Shown in pieces: positions 37,663 through 44,343 of a stretch of DNA of 64,000 bases. How positions within the stretch are numbered: the first letter of the stretch is position 1; every line of letters starts with the position of its first letter. The stretch covers positions 2,728,001 through 2,792,000 of the forward strand of contig JAGYIL010000001.1 in the NCBI GenBank assembly GCA_018402545.1, given 5' to 3'. The notes under the pieces were generated by a model. It ran no database searches. It was not told where the DNA came from and saw only the letters and a list, made by a program, of their open reading frames with translations. The translations under genes were made by a program, and so were the position numbers. Source of the stretch: Saccharospirillum sp. GTDB lineage: Bacteria; Pseudomonadota; Gammaproteobacteria; Pseudomonadales; Natronospirillaceae.

Positions 37663-37750
37663 GGTGAGGTGGCCGAGTGGCTGAAGGCGCACGCCTGGAA
37701 AGTGTGTATACGGAAACGTATCGAGGGTTCGAATCCCTCCCTCACCGCCA
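37663..37750 (+). tRNA. tRNA-Ser (anticodon GGA)
   Basis: An 88-nt class II tRNA with encoded CCA. The acceptor stem GGTGAGG pairs with CCTCACC. The D-arm region has GGCCGAGTGG. The anticodon loop CTGGAAA gives GGA (reads UCC/UCU). A long variable arm is followed by GGTTCGAATCC in the T-loop. Its 3' end abuts the phage integrase gene, so it is the likely integration target. Confidence 0.95.
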
Positions 37751-37752
37751 TA
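37712..37752. other. Probable attL of the prophage (3' half of tRNA-Ser)
   Basis: The integrase stop codon lies 3 bp after the tRNA CCA and the integrase is transcribed toward the tRNA, the classic arrangement for tRNA-targeted phages. The T-arm and acceptor 3' strand are therefore the likely core, and the tRNA is kept intact. The matching attR is outside this window, so the core length cannot be defined. Confidence 0.6.
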
Positions 37753-39075
37753 CTAAGCCGTTGATTTATAACGGTTTTCTAGTAAAGGGTGTAGCTTTTG
37801 GTCTTGTGATGGTCTCACAGGAACGTCAAATCCCAACAGCTTCGACACCATCTCGCCCATGTGCGGCGCATCCTCTGTAATCCATTCCCCATAGTGATCG
37901 TCGATCATTTTCGTGGTCGTGTGCCCCATTTGCCCTGCTATCCATTCCTTCGGCACCCCCTTGGTCAGCAGCTGGCTGGCAAACGTGTGGCGGGCATTGT
38001 TCGGGCCTCGGTACCGGACACCGGCATTGCGACAGTGGACGGTAAAGAACCGGTCCCGGTAGTTCATATCCCTGGGCACCGGTAGCTGGTTCCGCGTCTT
38101 CAGAATCACAAAGCGCACCTTGTGGGTCACCTGGGTTTTGTTATCCCGCTGTAACACCCGAACATCATGCACCGGCATCAGGCCCGTCAGCGGCCGCAAT
38201 TGCTGCAACACCCAACGTGCCGGCTGCAGCATATCGATCACTCGTTCGCGGCTGGCTTCCTTCGGTACCTTGTATTGGCCATTCACATTGGCCCGGGTCA
38301 CCTTGATGGTGTTCGCCTCGAAGTCGATTTCATCCCACCCAAGTGCCAGCAACTCCGAAACGCTTAGGCCAGTCCAGCAGGCCAGCTCGAACCCGAGCAG
38401 CTCGATATGGTTTGGCGTGGGAGTAGTGACCAGCTTATAGATTTCCTCCTGGTTGAATGGCTGGGGCTTACCCTTCACCACCGTCAGGTTTTTGATGTGG
38501 CTCATCGGGTCTTTGCCGATCGCTTCATCGATGAAGGCGTTACCCAGCACCCCGCGCAGCGGAATCAGGATCTCGTTAATCGTCTTGTTCGAGTAGGGCT
38601 GCCCCTTCCGGTTGTTGTGAAGTTCTACCTTTACCCAGTGCTCGATGTCCGATTTGCGGATCTCGTCCAGGTAGTTTTGCCCCCACTTCGGCCGAACGTG
38701 CTTCTCGGCCTTGTTGGCGTAGCTCTTGAACGTGGCCGGCGCCACGCTTGCTCGTTTTATGCTCAACCATTTATCCAGCTCCCGATCAAACAGCAAGCGT
38801 TCCGGACGGCTGGAGAACTTCCAGGCCGTCTTTGAATTGGGGAAGTGCGCAGCGTAGTCAAACTGACCCGTCGCGACTTCGTTGATGATGGTGGACCGGA
38901 GCCGGGCCGCGAACTTCAAGTTCGCCCGGGTGACCTCGACCCCTTTCAGCGATTCATTACGCTGGGCCCCAGCGTAATAGAACCGCACCCGGATGGTTTT
39001 ACCCCGGATCTCGATGCCTTCCAACCGGTTATCCCGGATGTACTGGCGCAGATCATCCAACTTGCTTGAGTCCAT
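37753..39075 (-). CDS. int: Phage tyrosine integrase
   Basis: A 440-residue site-specific recombinase. It has an N-terminal arm-DNA-binding domain of the lambda type (GIEIRGKTIRVRFYYAGAQR), a core-binding SAM-like domain (100-200) and a catalytic domain with Arg in WTGLSVSELLALGW, His-x-x-Arg-like NNARHTFASQLL, and the distal GHTTTKMIDDHYG (nucleophile Tyr). ATG 39075 (MDSSKLDDL) is preferred; the frame opens at 39111. It overlaps xis by 23 bp. Confidence 0.93.
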   Translation of the reverse strand: MDSSKLDDLRQYIRDNRLEGIEIRGKTIRVRFYYAGAQRNESLKGVEVTRANLKFAARLRSTIINEVATGQFDYAAHFPNSKTAWKFSSRPERLLFDRELDKWLSIKRASVAPATFKSYANKAEKHVRPKWGQNYLDEIRKSDIEHWVKVELHNNRKGQPYSNKTINEILIPLRGVLGNAFIDEAIGKDPMSHIKNLTVVKGKPQPFNQEEIYKLVTTPTPNHIELLGFELACWTGLSVSELLALGWDEIDFEANTIKVTRANVNGQYKVPKEASRERVIDMLQPARWVLQQLRPLTGLMPVHDVRVLQRDNKTQVTHKVRFVILKTRNQLPVPRDMNYRDRFFTVHCRNAGVRYRGPNNARHTFASQLLTKGVPKEWIAGQMGHTTTKMIDDHYGEWITEDAPHMGEMVSKLLGFDVPVRPSQDQKLHPLLENRYKSTA

Positions 39076-39271
39076 GGTCACCGTTCTGAATCCAGTCATC
39101 CACCGCTTCAAAATTGTAATAGATCATGCCATCCCCAGCCTTGCGCCAATGCACACCCTCGATGAACTGACCACAGCGACGCTTGTGTTTCAGTGCGTCG
39201 AAGCTCATGCCTTTCAGCTCTTCCATTTTGGCCGGTTTTACCCAGCCGAGTTTGATGTAAGTCGGGTTCAT
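39053..39271 (-). CDS. Putative excisionase
   Basis: A 72-residue winged-helix-like protein with KRRCGQFIEGVHWRKAGDGM and YYNFEAVDDWI, the pattern of phage excisionases that read a recognition helix then a Trp-containing turn. It lies directly upstream of int with overlap, the normal xis-int order. Small and basic, as expected. Confidence 0.75.
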   Translation of the reverse strand: MNPTYIKLGWVKPAKMEELKGMSFDALKHKRRCGQFIEGVHWRKAGDGMIYYNFEAVDDWIQNGDHGLKQVG

Positions 39272-39300
39272 GATGTTACCTCTCTTGGTTGATTGCCGTT

Positions 39301-39750
39301 TCAGAACGGAATGTCGTCATCAAAATCGTCATAGTTATTTGCACCTGGTTGAGCCGGTGCCGTTGCCTGCCTACTCGGTGCCGCTGGTGCCTGCCCTGCC
39401 CCACTCTCCGGACGGCCACCGATAAACTGCATGTCGTTAACCACGATCTCGGTGCTGTAGTGGTCGGTGCCGTTTTGGTCCTGCCATTTGCGGGTGCGTA
39501 GACGCCCTTCCACATACAGCTGACTGCCTTTGTGCAAGTACTGCAGAGCATTGGCAGCGAGCTTTCCGAACAGCACCAGGCGGTGCCATTCAGTAGACTG
39601 GCCACGGACGCCCTGTTGATCTCTTGGCCCGAGCTCATTGGTGGCCAGGCTGATCGTGACTACCTGGGTACCGCTGGCCGTTGCCCTGGGTTCCGGATCC
39701 TGCCCGAGACGACCGAGCAAGATGACTTTGTTCACGGTGCCGCGTGCCAT
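39301..39750 (-). CDS. ssb: Phage single-stranded DNA-binding protein
   Basis: A 149-residue SSB with the OB-fold N-terminus (MARGTVNKVILLGRLGQDPE), TEWHRLVLFGKLAANALQYL and YVEGRLRTRKW. A Gln/Ala/Pro-rich linker follows, then the acidic tip DFDDDIPF that recruits partner proteins. ATG 39750 overlaps the upstream stop (TGATG). The open frame upstream to 39966 is not used by homologues. Confidence 0.94.
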   Translation of the reverse strand: MARGTVNKVILLGRLGQDPEPRATASGTQVVTISLATNELGPRDQQGVRGQSTEWHRLVLFGKLAANALQYLHKGSQLYVEGRLRTRKWQDQNGTDHYSTEIVVNDMQFIGGRPESGAGQAPAAPSRQATAPAQPGANNYDDFDDDIPF

Positions 39751-40319
39751 CAGTAACCTCCCCTCACCGGACGCAGTTCGTCGAACCGCTGAATGAAATG
39801 AAGCCGGGCCGCTTGCCAGTCGAGGCATTGCGGCTGCAGGTGCTCGGGCACACCGGCCGGGAATATCCGTGAACGGTTCAGCCAAAGCGCAGAGGGTGCC
39901 ATCTTGAACAGGGCTTCGAATTCGATGGCCCGGGCAAGTTGGTCGGCTTCTTCGATGTCGAGCCACTCGCGGCCGGTGACGTTCTGCGTATCCACGCCCA
40001 GGGCTTTGTGGATGCGACGCAGCAAGGCCATTTCCATTTCACCGTATTCGGGGCACACCACCTTCGCCGGCGACACCAGGTCGCCCAGATAGGCCTTGGC
40101 GGCATCGTGCAACAGGCCTTTCAGTGCCAGGCTGTCGGGCACCAGGTACGACACCAGCACACTGTGCTCAGCGACCGAGTAAAAGCCCTGGCAGTGGCCA
40201 TTGAATCGGCACTGCTTGGCGAGCGCGGTGGCGATGTCGTCGATGTGAATGGCATCGAGGGAGGCATCGCTGGGCGACAGGTTCATCAGGTTCTGGCTGT
40301 GTGTCAGGATCTGAGTCAC
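39750..40319 (-). CDS. HD-domain phosphohydrolase, YfbR-like (probable 5'-deoxynucleotidase)
   Basis: About 189 residues with HD-superfamily metal motifs: His in YSVAEHSVLVSYL, His-Asp in LLHDAAKAYLGDLVSP and a distal Asp in IEEADQLARAIEFEALF. Homologues in phages hydrolyse dNMPs or modify nucleotide pools during replication. GTG 40319 has a GGAGGTG ribosome site 8 bp upstream and overlaps the previous stop; the longer frame to 40364 does not. Confidence 0.82.
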   Translation of the reverse strand: MTQILTHSQNLMNLSPSDASLDAIHIDDIATALAKQCRFNGHCQGFYSVAEHSVLVSYLVPDSLALKGLLHDAAKAYLGDLVSPAKVVCPEYGEMEMALLRRIHKALGVDTQNVTGREWLDIEEADQLARAIEFEALFKMAPSALWLNRSRIFPAGVPEHLQPQCLDWQAARLHFIQRFDELRPVRGGY

Positions 40320-40615
40320 AACGGCACCTCCGGCTGGCTCTGCGCCAGGGCGATCGATTGCCACCGCTCGGCGCCGTCGTAACTGTTCCCGCCAACGGCC
40401 GCCCAGGCATTGCCCTCTTCATCCACGGCTAAACAGCCCGGCTGCCACCCGGCTGGGTATCTGATCTCGCTCATCCAGCCCTGGACTTCATTGCCCATGA
40501 ACACGATGACACCACGTTCACCGATGTAGTCCTGGTTGTGTGAGCGCCATTCTTGCGCCTGCGCCATAAGCCCTTTCAGATCGGGCACTGGCTGGTTTTT
40601 AAGTAGAGTACTCAC
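40316..40615 (-). CDS. Small phage protein, DUF551-like
   Basis: About 99 residues from a GTG at 40615, which overlaps the previous gene's stop (GTGA). It contains WMSEIRYPAGWQPGCLAVDE and ends AERWQSIALAQSQPEVPL. The W-Q-S-I ending resembles the DUF551/eaa-type phage proteins, which have unknown function. The longer open frame (to 40813) overlaps its neighbour and is unlikely. Confidence 0.6.
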   Translation of the reverse strand: MSTLLKNQPVPDLKGLMAQAQEWRSHNQDYIGERGVIVFMGNEVQGWMSEIRYPAGWQPGCLAVDEEGNAWAAVGGNSYDGAERWQSIALAQSQPEVPL

Positions 40616-41016
40616 GCGGCCGGGTCTCCCTGGTAAGTGTTCTGTAGCTTGGGGGTCATCTGAATGACGTTGTTCAGCGCGGGCTGGTGCGGGTTCCACA
40701 CCGGGTCGATGTAGAGCTCCCGGGCGAGATCCAGCGGCGAGCGCCGAAAGGCAAGCTGCAGCAAGGCGTTGCAGTCCCGGTTGAACTCGGACCACTCCAG
40801 CACCTGGGCGCACACAGAGCGGGTCCAGATGGCTGGCAGCGCTTTCGTTTTGGCATCTTCACGATCGGCCAGGTCGACGTTCTCAATCAGCCAGGCGCGA
40901 GCGACCAACATCTGATCGCCCTCCTCCGCTTCATGGATCTGGCTGTACCCGAGCAGAGCCAGGGTTTTGATGAGGTCCAGCAGCTTATGGCTGGGGTTAA
41001 GCAGCGCTAATGACAT
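40612..41016 (-). CDS. Hypothetical phage protein
   Basis: 134 residues starting MSLALLNPSHKLLDLIKTLA. Predicted mainly helical, with an acidic central part (HEAEEGDQMLVARAWLIENV) and no transmembrane segment or known motif. It is packed between overlapping genes in the leftward early operon. Function unknown. Confidence 0.6.
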   Translation of the reverse strand: MSLALLNPSHKLLDLIKTLALLGYSQIHEAEEGDQMLVARAWLIENVDLADREDAKTKALPAIWTRSVCAQVLEWSEFNRDCNALLQLAFRRSPLDLARELYIDPVWNPHQPALNNVIQMTPKLQNTYQGDPAA

Positions 41017-41386
41017 GGCGCACCTCCCTTGAACGGTAGCGGGTGATTCGGCTGATTCGGTGGCGTTGAACGGGTTGCTGGTGGTCGGCCATGAAAGCGG
41101 CCGGAATGACCAGGCCAGCAACGAAGAAGACGATGCAGAGTTCCCGGATCATTCCCTTCATGCCGGCCTTCAGAATGGCCTCTGCCATGGTTTGGACATG
41201 AAGCTGGGCGACGAACTTGTACAGGATGCGCTTGCGGGCACCGGCGACGGTGTGCGGGCTGACGCCGCAATCCCGAGCGATCTGCTTGTCGCTGAACCCC
41301 TGGGCAATGCCCAGGAAGTAACGGGTCTCGCGCGGGGCCAGGATGGTTGGTTCTGCCTGGTAGTTGCCGTAGGTGATCATACTCAT
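40997..41386 (-). CDS. LuxR-type HTH protein with C-terminal membrane segment
   Basis: 129 residues. An N-terminal LuxR-like helix-turn-helix (LAPRETRYFLGIAQGFSDKQ, DCGVSPHTVAGARKRI) is followed by a hydrophobic segment (LCIVFFVAGLVIPAAFMA, about 85-103) and a basic tail. A DNA-binding head with a single membrane anchor is uncommon for a phage early gene. First gene of the leftward early operon beyond the divergent gap. Confidence 0.65.
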   Translation of the reverse strand: MSMITYGNYQAEPTILAPRETRYFLGIAQGFSDKQIARDCGVSPHTVAGARKRILYKFVAQLHVQTMAEAILKAGMKGMIRELCIVFFVAGLVIPAAFMADHQQPVQRHRISRITRYRSREVRHVISAA

Positions 41387-41534
41387 TCAAATAACCACAA
41401 TTTGTTATATCTTGAGATGATGCTAGAATCGCAAAACCAAGTTGTCAACACATTTTGTAATTTTAAGGACGTCGACTTGTGGTTAATTGATCCGGTGTTG
41501 AAGCGCCGAAGGGTGACGCTGGGGGAACTCAAGA

Positions 41535-42491
41535 ATGGGAAATACGCCCGGGAGAGAAGTGATGGAAGATAATCGACAGAAGATCGAGGTAGATTCAGGC
41601 GTTTTAGCACGCTGGAATCGGGTAAAGAATTTTGCGAGTGCAAGCTGGAAAGGCATGTTAGACGTGGAGACTCATTTCTCCGTGCACAGTAAACGGTGCG
41701 ACCGTGAGATTTCCTTGCTGTATTTGGATGGGATATCGGCACTGTTTGATGAATTGCACCGCTACATCTTTGAGCCTGAAACCGGGCCCTTTCATTCGGC
41801 CCGACGGGAGCTAAACAAAGGCAAGCTAATTCAAGCCATCGAACGGCTGGAGCAGAAGCCAAAGCTATTCATCGATTTTTTAAGACTGGAAACCCGTTTC
41901 CTCAAGATGTGCCGGTCACTGGTAAAAGAATACGAATTACTGGAGTCTTTCTACCAGGACATGCCAGCTACTCTACCCGCGGGGCTATCCAACCGTGCCT
42001 TTCTATGTTTTGGCACCATTGAGGAAGTCAACGGCTGGACGAAATACATAGGCCGAATACTGGGTGAACGAAACGACCTGCACTACGAAGGCTGTATATT
42101 ATTCAACGGTAACGAATTGGATGGCGTAGCCTGTTCGTTTCAGCAGGCCATTGAAAGCTATTTATCACACTGCCGGCAATTCGGTTACCGCTCTGGCCTC
42201 AACCCCCTGCTGCACTATGTCGATTTTTCAACGATCCCAATCAAGTACTCGAGTGTGCCGGTCCGCTACAAGCGAGTAAGCCGCTATCCGGGCTGCGTAC
42301 TCGCAGGCATCACAGAGAAGCCAATCTCACCAACAACCCAGAGCATCAAGTCTGCGATGACTATTGATGACAAGGAACGAATAGGCGATTGGATAGATCG
42401 GCCCACTGAGCTGTGGGCACCCGAGGGGAAAGGAAGGCGAAGCGATTTAACCGGGAAATACGTGGGCCTTCCCACAGAAAGGGGGGCCTAA
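41535..42491 (+). CDS. Hypothetical protein in the immunity region
   Basis: 318 residues, soluble, charged, with no recognised domain. The N-terminal half is helical (VHSKRCDREISLLYLDGISA; KLIQAIERLEQKPKLFIDFL). The tail has basic and Pro-rich stretches. It stands alone on the plus strand between leftward genes, beside the repressor. That is a common location for lysogenic-conversion or exclusion genes. Start ATG 41535 or 41562 (better ribosome site, GAGAAG). Confidence 0.6.
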   Translation: MGNTPGREVMEDNRQKIEVDSGVLARWNRVKNFASASWKGMLDVETHFSVHSKRCDREISLLYLDGISALFDELHRYIFEPETGPFHSARRELNKGKLIQAIERLEQKPKLFIDFLRLETRFLKMCRSLVKEYELLESFYQDMPATLPAGLSNRAFLCFGTIEEVNGWTKYIGRILGERNDLHYEGCILFNGNELDGVACSFQQAIESYLSHCRQFGYRSGLNPLLHYVDFSTIPIKYSSVPVRYKRVSRYPGCVLAGITEKPISPTTQSIKSAMTIDDKERIGDWIDRPTELWAPEGKGRRSDLTGKYVGLPTERGA

Positions 42492-42547
42492 AAAAGACCG
42501 CCTATATCGGTTTAGCAGTGGCTGGGCTCGCGCTTCAAATCACGCAG

Positions 42548-42892
42548 CTAACCCAGCCATTCCAGAACCTGCCTCATGCCGAGCAGTGTGACAATGACGG
42601 TAACAATGAGAGCGATAACCTGGTTTAAAACACCACGACCAATACCCGCCAACGCATCATGCAGGAGCTTTTTATACCAGGGGGTGGTTAGAGAGGCCAG
42701 GTAACGCTCTCCTTCCGGTTCGACTTCATACCGCAGATCAAGAAGCCGCAGTTTATCAGCGCTAAAATCTTGCCGATAACTGGCCGTAATGAATCCACGC
42801 TTCTTTAACGCCAACACTTCTTTATGGTCAAGCTCGCTAAGCTTCCTTTCTGAAAGAATCCGAATCTGACGCTCCTTGCGTTCATCATCCAT
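42548..42892 (-). CDS. Small C-terminally anchored membrane protein
   Basis: 114 residues: charged N-terminus (DDERKERQIRILSERKLSEL), a possible winged-helix-like segment (DHKEVLALKKRGFITASYRQ) and one C-terminal membrane helix (VLNQVIALIVTVIVTLLGM). It is downstream of the repressor and expressed in the same direction, so it may be made in the lysogen. Superinfection exclusion is one possibility, unproven. Confidence 0.6.
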   Translation of the reverse strand: MDDERKERQIRILSERKLSELDHKEVLALKKRGFITASYRQDFSADKLRLLDLRYEVEPEGERYLASLTTPWYKKLLHDALAGIGRGVLNQVIALIVTVIVTLLGMRQVLEWLG

Positions 42893-42945
42893 ATAACCCC
42901 CACTTCCACTCTACGCTTTGAACCCGCGCTTGGCAGACATATAGA

Positions 42946-43584
42946 TCAAACCAATACGGAATATCCGACCACCCTGCCCAACACTATGAAGTCTTCCTGC
43001 TCATCCGCACCAACGGTGTGATCACCCCATTCCGCGGTATTTTCGGGAGCCAACCGAACTTCAGCCTTGGGCAACTGGTAGACCCAGCGCACCCATATCA
43101 ACCCGCCAATGTCCACGGCGTAAGCCTTTCCGGACTGTATGCGGGTGTCTGACGTGTCGATGAAGATGGCGGTACCGGGCGGCATTAACGGTTGCATGCT
43201 GGTGTCAGTAATCCTGAACCACCGGCACTTGGCCAAGTCGGCTTTAGGTGCCAACTCGTTGTCTAAACGGATCGTCGAGGTACTGTCGGTGCCAGGAAGT
43301 GGCGTGATCGCTTTGCCATACTCAAGGTGAGGAGCACCCGCACTTTGTGCCGGTGCCAACTCGCTGTCGCGTTCTTCGGCAGAACCGAACGCAAGATAGG
43401 CGGCTGAAGTATCCAGAGCGCGGGCCAACAGCGCTATATCGCTGTAGTTGGGCACGGTCCGGCCGTTCTCATAGCTGCTGATGCGGGTTTGGCCATCCGA
43501 CCAACCACAACGCCTGGCAAGCTCTTCTTGGCTGACTTTCAGTGACTTGCGGCGGGCCCGCAGCCTGTTCGCTATATCGCTCAT
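42946..43584 (-). CDS. CI-like phage repressor (HTH + S24-type domain)
   Basis: 212 residues. HTH (1-65; VSQEELARRCGWSDGQTRIS), linker, then a LexA/CI C-terminal domain with the nucleophile region DTSMQPLMPPG (Ser). At the place of the catalytic Lys (LxVKRL in relatives) the sequence reads IWVRW, so Lys appears to be Arg. That could block RecA-stimulated self-cleavage. Divergent from cro across an operator region. Confidence 0.88.
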   Translation of the reverse strand: MSDIANRLRARRKSLKVSQEELARRCGWSDGQTRISSYENGRTVPNYSDIALLARALDTSAAYLAFGSAEERDSELAPAQSAGAPHLEYGKAITPLPGTDSTSTIRLDNELAPKADLAKCRWFRITDTSMQPLMPPGTAIFIDTSDTRIQSGKAYAVDIGGLIWVRWVYQLPKAEVRLAPENTAEWGDHTVGADEQEDFIVLGRVVGYSVLV

Positions 43585-43588
43585 TTGG

Positions 43589-43696
43589 ATTTATGCCTCT
43601 TCATACCTGCATAAAATCACAAAACGCAATATTTGCATAATTTCATTTTGTAGTATTTAATCCGACTCAAAATACTATGATTTGTCATTTTATGCG
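43589..43696. promoter_or_regulatory. CI/Cro operator-promoter region
   Basis: The 120-bp AT-rich gap between cI and cro. It has four related half-sites: ATTTATGC (43589), GCATAAAAT (43609), GCATAATTT (43635) and ATTTTATGC (43687). The first two form an inverted pair, and the last two form another. TAGTATTT and AAATACTA make a further dyad in the centre. Layout fits overlapping divergent promoters with repressor sites; exact -35/-10 boxes are not clear. Confidence 0.65.
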
Positions 43697-43704
43697 GGTG
43701 CGCC

Positions 43705-43935
43705 ATGAATCTAGTTAAGCAATATCGAGAGAAAGCAAACATCACCCAGGCAGAACTTGGAGAGCGGTGTGGCTTCCGGGCAGCGCAGTCACGCATCGCG
43801 CTTTACGAAAGCGGTGGTCGAACGCCCAGCCTTCACTACTCCAGGAAGATCGTCTGCGCATTGAACGAGGCCGGCGTCGAATGCTCCTTGGATGACGTCT
43901 TCCCCCCAGAAACCGAATCCGGACAGGTCGCTTGA
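43705..43935 (+). CDS. Cro-like HTH regulator
   Basis: 76 residues with a helix-turn-helix ITQAELGERCGFRAAQSRIA followed by YESGGRTPSLHYSRKIVCAL. It is the first gene of the rightward operon opposite the repressor, the standard Cro place. Longer than lambda Cro and of the XRE type. Confidence 0.8.
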   Translation: MNLVKQYREKANITQAELGERCGFRAAQSRIALYESGGRTPSLHYSRKIVCALNEAGVECSLDDVFPPETESGQVA

Positions 43936-44016
43936 TGGTTACCAGTATCCACCGATCGGCCCACCCTGGAATAGCCCGCATTCAGCCTGTAAATCCATAC
44001 AGTGAAGGGGCACGCC

Positions 44017-44343
44017 ATGAGTGAACAAGCCGCGTTGCACCGGGCGCTCCGGTGTTTTGGGCATGGCAGGGGGGCGCAAGTGCGCCTGGCCGAAGCGGTC
44101 GCCGGGTTCATTCAGGCCCCGGTTGACCCGGCCCGGGTGAACAAGTGGCTGAACCAGGGCCAGCGAATGCCATGCGAAATCGCCCTCGCCATTCAGGCCC
44201 TCACCGATGACCGGGTACAGGCCCGAGACCTACGGCCCGACCTGGCCGACTTCTTCACCAGCTTCGACCAACACCGCTCAGTGATGACTATGCGTTTCGA
44301 GATCGGTCAGCAGGCCCAGCTTCATAGGGAGCCCCACCCATGA
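44017..44343 (+). CDS. YdaS/CII-like HTH protein
   Basis: About 108 residues: ALHRALRCFGHGRGAQVRLA with VNKWLNQGQRMPCEIALAIQ is the pattern of YdaS_antitoxin/Cro-like DNA-binding proteins that replace CII in many lambdoid phages. ATG 44017 follows AAGGGG; a GTG at 44002 in frame is less likely. It overlaps the replication gene by 4 bp (ATGA). Confidence 0.7.
   Translation: MSEQAALHRALRCFGHGRGAQVRLAEAVAGFIQAPVDPARVNKWLNQGQRMPCEIALAIQALTDDRVQARDLRPDLADFFTSFDQHRSVMTMRFEIGQQAQLHREPHP

Noticed and set aside
43705-44343. Toxin-antitoxin pair (Cro-like plus YdaS-like proteins)
   Set aside because: Both are DNA-binding proteins in the normal cro-cII place opposite the repressor; no toxin fold is seen.
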